Source: NCEH01 sp040049195 (GTDB lineage Bacteria > Pseudomonadota > Alphaproteobacteria > Rhizobiales > Xanthobacteraceae). From it: 64,000 bases of DNA. Below are positions 1-8,584 of the stretch, in pieces. A model generated the notes under the pieces. That model was not told where the DNA came from. It made no database searches and worked only from the letters and a program-made list of their open reading frames with translations. The translations under genes were made by a program, and so were the position numbers. Position 1 is the stretch's first letter. Every line of letters begins with the position of its first letter. The stretch lies in NCBI RefSeq assembly GCF_040049195.1, contig NZ_JBDZDL010000006.1; one strand, written 5' to 3'.

Positions 1-1123
1 AGAAGAAATAGCCGTCGGGAAATTCCGCCACGCTGGCGCGGGCGCCGCCGAACAGGATCTCCGCCCCGTCGGCCACCGCCTGCCGCACCATGCTCTCGTC
101 CTTAGCGAGCTGGGTGGATGTGGCGACCGGGCCCATCTGGGTCTCGGCCTTCATCGGGTCGCCGAGCACGATGCCGCTGGCCCGCCCCACCAACCGCTCC
201 ACGAAACGATCATAGATGGGCCGCTGGATATAGGCGCGCGAACCGGCCACACAGGTCTGGCCGGCGGCTGCGAAGATGCCCGCGAGGACACCGGCTTCCG
301 CCCGGTCCAGGTCGGCATCCGCGAACACGATGTTCGGGCTCTTTCCGCCCAGTTCGAGGATGGAACTCACCAGCCTCTTGCCGGCCGCCGACGCGATGGC
401 CCGTCCGCCGGCATCGCCGCCGGTGAAATTGATCTTGGCCACCTTCGGGTGATCCACCAGCGCTTCGCCGGTTCCCCGCAGCCCGGTGACCACATTGACG
501 ACGCCCGGCGGAATGCCGGCTTCCACCGCGAGCCGCGCCAGCTCGATGGCCGATGCCGACGTCACCTCGGACGGCTTGATCACCACCGTATTGCCCGCCG
601 CGAGTGCCGGCGCGAGTGCCATGATGGTCAGGAAGGTGGGCGAGTTCCACGGCACGATGACCGCCACCACGCCGAGGGGCTCGCGCAGCGTGTAGTTGAA
701 GACGCTGGTGCGATCGAGCGGGATGACCGTGCCTTCGACTTTGTCGGCGAGGCCGCCGAAATAATAGAGCCAGTCCTGGACGATCGTGGCCTGCGTGCGC
801 ATCTCGCTGTAGAGCTTGCCGTTCTGGGCCGTCTCCATGGCGGCGATGCGCTCGGCGTGCTCGGCGATCCTGTCGCCCCACTTCATCAACAGGCGCCCGC
901 GCCGGGTGGGCGAAAGCGCACCCCACGGCCCCGAGAACGCGGCGGAGGCGGCGTTCACCGCCGCGTCCACGTCGTGCGCGGAGGAATCCGCGAACGTGCC
1001 CCAGGGCTTTCCGGTGGTCGGGTTGAAGGAGACGAAGGTGCGGCCGTCTGCCGACTGCACATCCTTACCCGCGATGAAATTGCCGTAGGTGTTCCGCGCG
1101 TCGGGCACGAGAGGGGCGTTCAT
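1..1123 (-). CDS. NAD(P)-dependent aldehyde dehydrogenase (3' end outside window)
   Basis: This oxidises an aldehyde to its carboxylic acid. The frame runs from an ATG at 1123 to the left window edge (374 codons), so about 110-120 C-terminal residues are missing compared with the usual ~490. The family signatures are visible: PWNSP in the Rossmann part, FTGG, the catalytic glutamate in LELGGKSPN (about Glu257) and the catalytic cysteine in GQTCVAGSR (about Cys291). It is the last visible gene of a leftward operon, 40 bp after the HMG-CoA lyase. I infer that it oxidises the aldehyde made by the iron-dependent alcohol dehydrogenase of the same operon. The substrate cannot be read from the sequence. 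Confidence 0.93.
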   Translation of the reverse strand, partial: MNAPLVPDARNTYGNFIAGKDVQSADGRTFVSFNPTTGKPWGTFADSSAHDVDAAVNAASAAFSGPWGALSPTRRGRLLMKWGDRIAEHAERIAAMETAQNGKLYSEMRTQATIVQDWLYYFGGLADKVEGTVIPLDRTSVFNYTLREPLGVVAVIVPWNSPTFLTIMALAPALAAGNTVVIKPSEVTSASAIELARLAVEAGIPPGVVNVVTGLRGTGEALVDHPKVAKINFTGGDAGGRAIASAAGKRLVSSILELGGKSPNIVFADADLDRAEAGVLAGIFAAAGQTCVAGSRAYIQRPIYDRFVERLVGRASGIVLGDPMKAETQMGPVATSTQLAKDESMVRQAVADGAEILFGGARASVAEFPDGYFF

Positions 1124-1163
1124 GTCTGATACTCCAGAGCGAGGGTGTTCGATGGCCGCCGGT

Positions 1164-2084
1164 TCAGGCGACCGCTGCGGCGCAGCCGCGTTGCGCGACG
1201 CGCCAGACCGAACTGTCGAGCGGCTGGCCCCGCCAGTCCTCTAGCATCCGGTCGGCCGTCATCAGGGCTGAGATGTCGATGCCGGTTGCGATGTCCATTT
1301 CCGAAAGCATGGAGACCACATCCTCCGTCGCCACGTTGCCGGTGGCGCCCGGCGCATAGGGACAGCCGCCGAGCCCGCCCGCAGCGGTATCGAAACGGGT
1401 GATGCCGGCCTCCAGCCCCGCCAGGATGTTGGCCAGCGCGCAGCCGCGCGTATTGTGGAGATGAAGCTCGAAAACCACGTCGGGAAAGCGCTCGATCAAT
1501 TGACGCGAGAGGTCGTAGACCTGCAGCGGATTGGCGACGCCGATCGTGTCGCAGAGACCGATGCGATCGCAGCCGGCCTCCACCAGCCGTTCCACGATGG
1601 CATGGATGCGCGCCGGATCCACCTTGCCCTCGAACGGGCAGCCGAACACGGTGGAAAGCGAAATGCGACGGCGCAGCCCCTGCGTCGCCGCATGGGCGTG
1701 CAATTCCAGCGTTTCCAACAGCGAAGCCTCGGTGGAGCGGTTGAGATTGCGCTGGTTGTGCCCATCGGTGGCGGAGAAGACGAAGGTGACGCCGCCGATG
1801 CCCACCTGCTGCGCGCGCTCCAGTCCGCGCCGGTTCGGCACCAGCGCGAAGCTCTCCACGTTCAGATGGCGGGTCGCCGCCACCACTTCCCCGGCATCCG
1901 CCAGATTGGGAATCCAACGCGGATGAGTGAAGGAGGTGACCTCGATTTCCCGGATGCCGGAGGCTGCCAATTGCTCGATCAGCCGCACCTTTTCGGCGGT
2001 GGGCATGAAGCGGGCTTCGTTCTGCAGGCCATCGCGTGGGCCGACCTCGGTGATCTGCACCATTGAGGGGAGCTTCATCATCAT
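1164..2084 (-). CDS. mvaB: Hydroxymethylglutaryl-CoA lyase (MvaB-type)
   Basis: A 306-residue protein of the HMG-CoA lyase family, which cleaves HMG-CoA to acetyl-CoA and acetoacetate. Diagnostic motifs are EVGPRDGLQNE (Arg17, Asp18), the metal-binding HLHN (208-211) and GGLGGCPYAPGATGN with the catalytic loop cysteine at 241. These separate true lyases from other DRE-TIM enzymes. The start overlaps the end of the alcohol dehydrogenase by four bases (ATGA), so the two are translationally coupled. A start a few codons later (MKLP or MVQ) is also possible. Without leucine-degradation genes nearby, the HMG-CoA probably comes from the CoA-transferase of this operon. A related 3-hydroxy-acyl-CoA substrate cannot be excluded. 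Confidence 0.93.
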   Translation of the reverse strand: MMMKLPSMVQITEVGPRDGLQNEARFMPTAEKVRLIEQLAASGIREIEVTSFTHPRWIPNLADAGEVVAATRHLNVESFALVPNRRGLERAQQVGIGGVTFVFSATDGHNQRNLNRSTEASLLETLELHAHAATQGLRRRISLSTVFGCPFEGKVDPARIHAIVERLVEAGCDRIGLCDTIGVANPLQVYDLSRQLIERFPDVVFELHLHNTRGCALANILAGLEAGITRFDTAAGGLGGCPYAPGATGNVATEDVVSMLSEMDIATGIDISALMTADRMLEDWRGQPLDSSVWRVAQRGCAAAVA

Positions 2085-3244
2085 GCCTCCGGCAGGAAAG
2101 CGCGGTCGAGGATGTCCATCAGGCCCTCATAGGTGACGTCGCGCGGGTTGGGTCGGGTCTGGCGGAAATTGGTCATGCCGTCGCGGGCCAGGGGATCCAT
2201 GGCGCTGCGCGGCACGTCCAGATCGTCCAGATGTACCGGGATGCCGATGTCGCGCGAGAGGCTTTCCACCGCCGCGATCGCCCGTTCTGCGGCGGCGCGC
2301 AACGACAAGCCTTCCACGGGCTCGCCCAATGCGATCGCGATGTCGCGGTAGCGCGGCAGGGCGGCGACCAGGTTCCAGCGCATCACATGGGGCAGCAGCA
2401 CGGCATTGGCGATGCCGTGGGCAATGTTGAACTGCCCGCCCAGCGGCATGGCGAGGCCGTGCACCATGCCGGTGGCGGCACTGCCGAACGCGAGGCCGGC
2501 ATAGAGGCTGGCGCTCAGCATGGCTTCGCGCGCCGCGATGTTCTGGCCGTAGAAAACCGCGGTGCGCAGATTCTCGCCGATCATGCGGATCGCCTTCAGG
2601 GCGAAGTCGTCGGTCAACGGCTGCGCGAAGCGGGAGACATAGGCTTCGATGGCATGGGTCAGCGCATCCATGCCGGTGGCGGCGGTGGTGAAGGCCGGCA
2701 GGCCGAGGGTCAATTCGGGATCCAGGATCGCGGTGTCGGCCAGCAGGTGCCGGCTGACGATGCCCTTCTTGGTATGCTGCGCCTTCAGGCTGAGCACGGC
2801 AACGTTGGTGACCTCGCTGCCGGTGCCGGCGGTGGTGGGAATGAGGATCTTCGGAACGCCGGGGTTCACCACCTTGTCGATGCCGAGATAGGCTTCCACA
2901 TCGCCGGGATTGTTGACCATCACGGCCGCACACTTGGCGGTGTCGAGCGCGCTGCCACCGCCGAGGCCGATGATGAGATCGCATCTGGAGGCGCGCACGC
3001 GCTCGGCACACACGATCACCGTCTCGATGCTCGGGTCCGGCTCCACGTCCGCGAACATTTCGATCTCGCGGCCCTGGAGCAGGTTCAGAACCCGCTCGGC
3101 GATGCCCGCCTTTACGAGGCCGGGGTCCGTCACCAGCATGATCTTCCGGCTGCCGAGGCGGTCCACCTCGTCAGCCAATTGGTTCAGTGAACCGCACCCC
3201 TGGATCAGTCTCTGGATGGCGGTGAAGACGGCAATGTCGGACAT
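2081..3244 (-). CDS. Iron-dependent (group III) alcohol dehydrogenase
   Basis: A 387-residue Fe-ADH family protein that oxidises an alcohol with NAD(P). The dinucleotide motif GGGSALDTAK starts at about residue 95. The four metal ligands sit at Asp193, His197, His262 and His276, matching the family spacing. The gene lies 48 bp after the CoA-transferase and overlaps the HMG-CoA lyase by four bases. I infer that it works with the aldehyde dehydrogenase to convert a primary alcohol group into a carboxylate before CoA activation. Substrate specificity in this family is broad (butanol, lactaldehyde, 4-hydroxybutyrate, maleylacetate), so only the class is firm. Confidence 0.93.
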   Translation of the reverse strand: MSDIAVFTAIQRLIQGCGSLNQLADEVDRLGSRKIMLVTDPGLVKAGIAERVLNLLQGREIEMFADVEPDPSIETVIVCAERVRASRCDLIIGLGGGSALDTAKCAAVMVNNPGDVEAYLGIDKVVNPGVPKILIPTTAGTGSEVTNVAVLSLKAQHTKKGIVSRHLLADTAILDPELTLGLPAFTTAATGMDALTHAIEAYVSRFAQPLTDDFALKAIRMIGENLRTAVFYGQNIAAREAMLSASLYAGLAFGSAATGMVHGLAMPLGGQFNIAHGIANAVLLPHVMRWNLVAALPRYRDIAIALGEPVEGLSLRAAAERAIAAVESLSRDIGIPVHLDDLDVPRSAMDPLARDGMTNFRQTRPNPRDVTYEGLMDILDRAFLPEA

Positions 3245-3292
3245 GATGGTGTTCCGGATGACGGGTAGGAGAAGTCTTGGGCGCGGCGGGGT

Positions 3293-4504
3293 TCACACCA
3301 CGCCGTCGGCCTTGAGTTGGGCGATGGCCTCGGGGCTCAGGCCCAGGCGCTCGCGCAGGATGTCCTCGGTGTGGAAGCCGAGCGAGGGACCCGCCCAGCG
3401 CACGGCACCGGGGGTTTCCGACAGGCGCGGAGCCACCCCTTGCATGGTGAGGAGGCCATATTCCGCGCTCTCCACATCCACCACCGCACCGCGTTCGCGG
3501 AAATGCGGATCGGCCATGATGCCGGCCGCATCGTTCAGCGGGCCGGACGGGACATCGTGCGTCTTGAGGATGGCGAGCAGTTCCGCGAGCGTCAGGGTGC
3601 GCGTCCAATCGGCGACGATCTCGTCCAGCTCCTGCTGGTTTGCGCCGCGGGCGCGATGGCTGATGTAGCGGGGGTCCTTGGCGAGTTGCGGCGCGCCCAT
3701 GGCCTGCGTCAGCCGCGCAAAGATCGCGTCCCCGTTGCCGCCGATGAGAACCCATTGGCCATCCGAGGTGGGATAAAGATTGGAAGGCGCGATGCCCGGC
3801 AGCGTCGTGCCCGTGCGCTGGCGCAAGGAGCCGGTGGCGCTGTATTCGGACAGGACGCTCTCCAGCACGGCGAGCACGCTGTCGGTGATGCCGACATCCA
3901 CGACTTGTCCCTTGCCGCTGCGATGGCGCGCCTCCAGCGCGGCCGTCACGCCCAGCGCCGCGAACACGCCCGCCAGAGAGTCGCCGATCGATAGCCCGGC
4001 GCGCGGGGGCGGCCGGTCGGCGAAGCCGGCAAGGATCCGCAAGCCCCCCATCGCCTCGGCGATGGCGCCGAAGCCCACGTTGCGATTGTAGGGACCGGTC
4101 TGGCCGAAGCCGGAGACCCGCGCGATGATGAGGCGGGGATTGGTCTTCTGCAGGTCGTCGGGACCCATGCCCCAACGCTCCAGCGTGCCGGGGCGGAAAT
4201 TCTCCACCAGCACATCGGCGTCCTGGATGAGCGTGCGCGCAATCTCCTGGCCGCGCGGATCGCGCAGGTCCAGGGTTACGCTACGCTTGTTGCGGGCGAT
4301 CACCGGCCACCAGAGCGACTTGCCGTCCAGCTGGGCGACGCCCCACTGGCGCATCACGTCGCCCACCTTGGGCGGCTCAATCTTCACCACGTCGGCGCCG
4401 AGATCCCCGAGCAATTGTCCGCAGAACGGTCCGGCAATGAACGAGCCCATTTCTATGACGCGAATGCCGGTCAATGCGCCCTGATTTTCGGATTGAGTCA
4501 TCAT
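3293..4504 (-). CDS. Class III CoA-transferase (CaiB/BaiF family)
   Basis: A 403-residue CaiB/BaiF-type enzyme that moves CoA from a donor such as succinyl-CoA to a carboxylic acid. Family features are the N-terminal IRVIEMG and GPFCGQLLGDLGADVVKIE-type start, ENFRPGTLERWG, and the probable catalytic aspartate in SIGDSLAG (Asp175). The start is ATGATG at 4504, overlapping the GntR stop by four bases. The same family includes formyl-CoA transferase and the succinate-hydroxymethylglutarate CoA-transferase. The latter would fit the HMG-CoA lyase two genes downstream. The acceptor acid is inferred from context only. Confidence 0.92.
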   Translation of the reverse strand: MMTQSENQGALTGIRVIEMGSFIAGPFCGQLLGDLGADVVKIEPPKVGDVMRQWGVAQLDGKSLWWPVIARNKRSVTLDLRDPRGQEIARTLIQDADVLVENFRPGTLERWGMGPDDLQKTNPRLIIARVSGFGQTGPYNRNVGFGAIAEAMGGLRILAGFADRPPPRAGLSIGDSLAGVFAALGVTAALEARHRSGKGQVVDVGITDSVLAVLESVLSEYSATGSLRQRTGTTLPGIAPSNLYPTSDGQWVLIGGNGDAIFARLTQAMGAPQLAKDPRYISHRARGANQQELDEIVADWTRTLTLAELLAILKTHDVPSGPLNDAAGIMADPHFRERGAVVDVESAEYGLLTMQGVAPRLSETPGAVRWAGPSLGFHTEDILRERLGLSPEAIAQLKADGVV

Positions 4505-5169
4505 ATCTTCCCTACGACTGAATAGCCGCGCACTGTGTGGCCGGAACCGTCGGAAAGCCGGTTCCCCAAGTTGCGTGAGCGCACGCCGGATATGTGTTCG
4601 CCGACGGCTTCGATGGCGGCCTGGACGGCGCCAGCACGAATATGTCCGAGAATGGAGCGATGTTCGCTCCAGGACCGCTCGCGCCCGCTTTCGTCCCAGA
4701 CTTCCAGCCAGCGGGCGCGCGACAGGCGGACCATCAGATCCTCGACCGCACGCATATAGAAACGGTTGCCGCTCAGGCGGGCCAGTTCGACGTGAAAGTC
4801 CGAGCCGACGCGATGCCAGTCGGAACGATGGCTGGCCAGCGTGCAGGACGCGAGGATCTCTTCGATCAGGTCGATATCCGAAGCCTGCGCGCGCAGGCAG
4901 GCCAGCTTCACCACCTCGACCTCGATCACCTGACGGAATTCGATCGCCTGCTCCAGTTCCGCGAGCGAAATCGGCGTAACCATCCAGCCGCGTTCCTCGC
5001 GGGCCACCAGTCCGTCCGTTTCCAGGCGCATCAGGGCGGCGCGGATCGGAGTGCGCGAAGCATCGAACCGGCTTTCCAGGGAGCGCTCGCTGAACCGCTC
5101 CCCCGGCGCCATGCCGAGCGAGAGGATGATGTCGCGAAGCTGCTCGTAGATCAGGATCATCTGCGACAT
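4501..5169 (-). CDS. GntR-family transcriptional regulator (FCD subgroup)
   Basis: A 222-residue regulator with a winged helix-turn-helix at about residues 5-70 (ERSLESRFDASRTPIRAALMRL) and an all-helical FCD effector domain over the rest (FRQVIEVEVVKLA, DFHVELARLSGNRF). I chose the ATG at 5169 because upstream in-frame sequence is composition-biased and has no family match. It sits inside the operon, between transporter and enzymes, overlapping the CoA-transferase start. FCD regulators typically repress catabolic operons and are released by the pathway's acid. Candidate operators lie upstream of the dctP-like gene. Confidence 0.92.
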   Translation of the reverse strand: MSQMILIYEQLRDIILSLGMAPGERFSERSLESRFDASRTPIRAALMRLETDGLVAREERGWMVTPISLAELEQAIEFRQVIEVEVVKLACLRAQASDIDLIEEILASCTLASHRSDWHRVGSDFHVELARLSGNRFYMRAVEDLMVRLSRARWLEVWDESGRERSWSEHRSILGHIRAGAVQAAIEAVGEHISGVRSRNLGNRLSDGSGHTVRGYSVVGKI

Positions 5170-5233
5170 GGGACGCGCCCTTGTTCCGGTGGCCGCCCCG
5201 ATGCGGCCACCCTGTCCTGTGTTTCGGGGAGGC

Positions 5234-7111
5234 TCAGAGGAAGCCGATGGAGATCCACGGCACCGCCGCGACCACCAGCAGGCCAGCCAGGAGCGCGAGC
5301 AGGTATCCGACAATGGGGCCCATCCCCTTGTCCGGGCTAACGCGGCTGATCGCGCACGCGGCGTAGTAGCCGACACCGAATGGCGGCGCGAACAGGCCAA
5401 CGCCCATGGCCAGGATCACCACCATGGCATAATGGACCTCGTGAATGCCCATCTGACGCGCGATCGGAAACAGCAAGGGTCCGAACAGCACGATGGCCGG
5501 GATGCCTTCCAGCACGCTGCCCAGCACGATGAAGGCGACGATGGACACCAGCAGGAAGCTGGTGGAGCCGCCGGGCAGGCCGGCCATGGCGGTGGCGAGC
5601 TGGTTCGAGAAGCCCGATTGGGTGAGCGCCCAGGCCATGCCGGTGGCGGCGCCGATGATGAACAGGATGGCACCGGACAGGGCCGCCGTGGCCACCAGCA
5701 TCGGCATCAGCCGCCGCCACGGGAACTGGCGGTAGACCAGCAGGCCCACCAGCACCGAATAGACGATGCCGATGGTGGAGACCTCGGTGGCGGTGGCGAC
5801 GCCTTCCACCACCGCCGCCCGGATGAGGAACGGCAAGGCCAGCGCGGGCACCGAAACGATGAAGGCGCGGCCGATATCCTTGCCGCTGACGGCCTTGACC
5901 TTGCTCAGATCCTCGCCGCGGTAGCGCCACCACACCACCAGGCACAAGGTGATGCCCAGCACCGCGCCGGGCAGCATGCCACCCGTGAACAGCGCGGAAA
6001 TCGAGACTCCGGTCACGGAGCCGATGGTGATGAGGACAAGGCTCGGCGGAATGGTCTCCGTCTGGGCGCCGGTGGCCGAGAGAAGCGCGACGAGATCGCC
6101 CTCCTTCGCGCCGCGGGCCTTCATCTCCGGAAACAGCACCGGGGCCACGGCGGCCATGTCGGCCGCCTTGGAGCCGGAGATACCGGAGACGAGATACATG
6201 GCGCCCACCAGCACATAGGACAGCCCGCCCTTCACATGCCCCAGGAGGCTGGCGAGGAAGCCGACCATGGCGCGGGCCATGCCCGTCATCTCGATCAACA
6301 GGCCGAGGAAGACGAACAGCGGCACCGACAGGAGGATGAGGTGGCTCATCCCCTCGTCCATGCGCCCCACCAGCACGATCATGGGCGTGCGAGTGGTGAG
6401 GTAGAGATAGCCGAAGGTGGCGAGGCCGAACGCGAAGGCGATGGGCACGCCGGCGAACACCAGCATGGCGACGATGCCGACGAAGAAGATGAGCAGGTTG
6501 AGATTGCCCAGGGGCCGCAGCACGGGCTCGAGGCCCATCAGCACGACGGCGATCGCCACGACCGTGGCCACCGCCGCAAGCGCGCAGCGCCAATTGGCGA
6601 CGCGCGAGAATTGCAGCAGGCCGAAGATAACCATCAGCGTCATGCCGGTGGGCAGCGCCGCCGCCCGCCACGCATTGACGATCGAGAGCGCGGGCGTCTC
6701 GATGAAGGTTTCCTCATAGGCGAACTCGAAGGCCGGCTGGCACATCACGCAGAGGAAAACCATGGCCGCGGCCAGCGCGACCAGTTCCAGATAGGCCCGC
6801 GCCGAGGGCCCCAGGACGCCGACGAAGGCGGTCATGCGCATGTGCTCGCCGCGCCAGAAGGCGACGACGGCGCCCAGCATGGCAAGCCAGAGGAACAGGA
6901 TGGACGCCAATTCGTCCGACCATACCAGGGGCTGGTGCAGCACGTAGCGCGAGACCACACCGGCGAACAAAATGGCCACTTCGGCGACCACCAGCAGGGC
7001 GACCGCCACTTCCACTATCCCCCGCAGGCCACGCTCCGCGCGAGCCACCGCCGACATGTCGGCGGCGCTCATCTCGGGGATGGCGGCGGTATCGAGATTG
7101 ACCGTAGACAT
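5234..7111 (-). CDS. TRAP transporter fused DctQ-DctM membrane protein
   Basis: A 625-residue inner-membrane protein that fuses the small (DctQ, about residues 25-180, four helices) and large (DctM, about 195-625, some twelve helices) subunits of a TRAP transporter. DctM signatures visible include VLAMGVGLFAPPFGVG near the C-terminus, ISGSKAADMAAVAPVLFPEM and TIPPSLVLI. TRAP systems import organic acids using the sodium gradient. The gene lies 18 bp after the binding-protein gene. Fusion of Q and M is common and needs no frameshift. Confidence 0.95.
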   Translation of the reverse strand: MSTVNLDTAAIPEMSAADMSAVARAERGLRGIVEVAVALLVVAEVAILFAGVVSRYVLHQPLVWSDELASILFLWLAMLGAVVAFWRGEHMRMTAFVGVLGPSARAYLELVALAAAMVFLCVMCQPAFEFAYEETFIETPALSIVNAWRAAALPTGMTLMVIFGLLQFSRVANWRCALAAVATVVAIAVVLMGLEPVLRPLGNLNLLIFFVGIVAMLVFAGVPIAFAFGLATFGYLYLTTRTPMIVLVGRMDEGMSHLILLSVPLFVFLGLLIEMTGMARAMVGFLASLLGHVKGGLSYVLVGAMYLVSGISGSKAADMAAVAPVLFPEMKARGAKEGDLVALLSATGAQTETIPPSLVLITIGSVTGVSISALFTGGMLPGAVLGITLCLVVWWRYRGEDLSKVKAVSGKDIGRAFIVSVPALALPFLIRAAVVEGVATATEVSTIGIVYSVLVGLLVYRQFPWRRLMPMLVATAALSGAILFIIGAATGMAWALTQSGFSNQLATAMAGLPGGSTSFLLVSIVAFIVLGSVLEGIPAIVLFGPLLFPIARQMGIHEVHYAMVVILAMGVGLFAPPFGVGYYAACAISRVSPDKGMGPIVGYLLALLAGLLVVAAVPWISIGFL

Positions 7112-7129
7112 GGCGATCCCCTCCCCGCG

Positions 7130-8143
7130 TCAGAGAGGACCAACGACGTCTTGCAGCTTGTTCCAGGCTTCGTCGCCGAACTTGCCGCGCCAGTCCTTGT
7201 AGAAGCTGGTCTTGCGCAAGGCGTCCCGGAATGCGGTACGATCCACGTCGACGAACTGGAGCCCCTTGCCCTGCAGGTCCGTGCGCAGGGAATCGCTGAG
7301 GCGCACCACGTCGGCGCGCTGCTCGACGGCGGACTTGTTCAGCTCGGCCATGACGATATCGCGCAGATCGGCCGGCAGACCCTGGAAGGCGCGGCGGCTG
7401 CCGAGGATCCAGAAGCCGTCCCACACGTGGTCGGTCATGGAAACGCTGGTCTGCACCTCATAGAGCTTGGTGGTGTAGATCAGCGGAAGAGCATTCTCCT
7501 GGCCCTCGACCACACGGGTCTGCAGCGCCGAATAGACTTCGTTGAAGTTGATCGGAGATGGGCTCGCGCCCAATGCCTGGAACAGAGAAGTCAGCATCGG
7601 CGCCACCGGCACCCGGATCTTAAAGCCCTGGAGATCAGCGGGCCCGACGATCTTGCGCCCAGAGGACGTCACCTGACGAAAACCGTTGTTCCAGATCTTG
7701 TCGGCGACCACCAACCCCGACTTCGTGATCTGCGCGCGCACCAGATTGCCAAAGGCACCGTCCATGGCCTTCCAGACATGGTCATAGTCGGGAAAGGCGA
7801 ATCCGGTGTTGAGCATCCCGCTCAACGGCACCAGCGTCGCCACGATCGACGAAGAGATGTTCAGCAGATCGACGCCTCCGCTGCGCACCTGGGAGATCAG
7901 GTCGGTGTCGGAGCCGAGCTGGTTGGCGGGGAACAGGCTGATATCGACACGCCCGCCGGTGGCTTCGCGGATGCGCTTGATGGCTTCGGCCGCGCGCACG
8001 TTCACCGGATGCGTCGGATCCTGGCCGGTGGCGAACTTCCAGGTGAACTCGGCCGCCTCGCCGCGCTTGCCGATGATGGAAACAAGGGGAATAGCCGTCG
8101 CTGCGGCCAAAAGAGAACGCCGCGAAATATTAAGCGTCGTCAT
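7130..8143 (-). CDS. TRAP transporter substrate-binding protein (DctP-type)
   Basis: A 337-residue periplasmic binding protein that captures an organic acid for the fused DctQM protein downstream. The N-terminus has a twin-arginine signal (SRRSLLAAATAIPLV; Arg8-Arg9), which suggests Tat export. The body has the DctP fold features, including a conserved arginine region near GFKIRVP and the motif around QTRVVEGQENALPLIY. The ATG at 8143 is preceded by GGGAGG. It is the first gene of the operon. The ligand is not readable, but the enzymes behind it suggest a hydroxylated C5-C6 acid. Confidence 0.94.
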   Translation of the reverse strand: MTTLNISRRSLLAAATAIPLVSIIGKRGEAAEFTWKFATGQDPTHPVNVRAAEAIKRIREATGGRVDISLFPANQLGSDTDLISQVRSGGVDLLNISSSIVATLVPLSGMLNTGFAFPDYDHVWKAMDGAFGNLVRAQITKSGLVVADKIWNNGFRQVTSSGRKIVGPADLQGFKIRVPVAPMLTSLFQALGASPSPINFNEVYSALQTRVVEGQENALPLIYTTKLYEVQTSVSMTDHVWDGFWILGSRRAFQGLPADLRDIVMAELNKSAVEQRADVVRLSDSLRTDLQGKGLQFVDVDRTAFRDALRKTSFYKDWRGKFGDEAWNKLQDVVGPL

Positions 8144-8584
8144 GCCGATATACCTCCCTATATTGTATATGTACTCGTACGACGCGAGCGCGACGCGAGA
8201 TATTTTTATTTAATACTAATTGTTACTTCCGATTTTTATATCGACACCGCCTTTTATCGGGATGCAGATAGGTATCCCATTTGGGATCCCATTGTCAAAT
8301 GCAGAACTTGGGACACTCAAAACCCGGAAGCCATCAGGAGCTCGAAGATATTTTATGTATACTATGCATATAGTTAGTCGCATTTTTGGTGCTGGCGGGA
8401 CGCAATACGCACCGCTTGACGCCCTCTTGGCGCGCACCCGGACGGGGAGCCAAATGACCGTCCCAAGCTGACCCCACGTCCCCGCCGACGAGAGGCCAAG
8501 CTGGTCAAGATCGTCGGCAGTCCTTATAAGGCCGCGCGCGTGGCGCACGCTGTGCTGCCTGCGATGGAGCCTTCCGCAGTGTCC
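8144..8584. promoter_or_regulatory. Divergent control region between TRAP/catabolic operon and ilvA
   Basis: About 440 bp without a convincing gene. It is markedly AT-rich against its surroundings, especially 8150-8300. It must contain the leftward promoter of the seven-gene operon and the rightward promoter of ilvA. Close direct copies of ATCCCAT occur near 8273-8291. Two TTGTATA/ATGTATACTAT-like words (see separate entry) are candidate GntR sites. A symmetric CCTTATAAGG lies just upstream of ilvA (about 8522-8531). Confidence 0.55.
8355..8365. promoter_or_regulatory. Candidate GntR/FCD operator
   Basis: The sequence ATGTATACTAT contains the symmetric core TGTATACTA, close to the TNGTATACNA words bound by FCD-type GntR regulators. 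A related word, TTGTATAT, occurs at 8163-8170 immediately upstream of the binding-protein gene. The regulator encoded at 4501-5169 is the obvious candidate. Assignment rests on similarity to the family consensus only. Confidence 0.35.

Noticed and set aside
5168..8377. An uninterrupted rightward frame of over 1000 codons across the TRAP genes
   Set aside because: It lies antisense to three genes with clear families, and its translation is a biased His/Gly/Asp/Arg-rich string. It is a GC-skew artefact.
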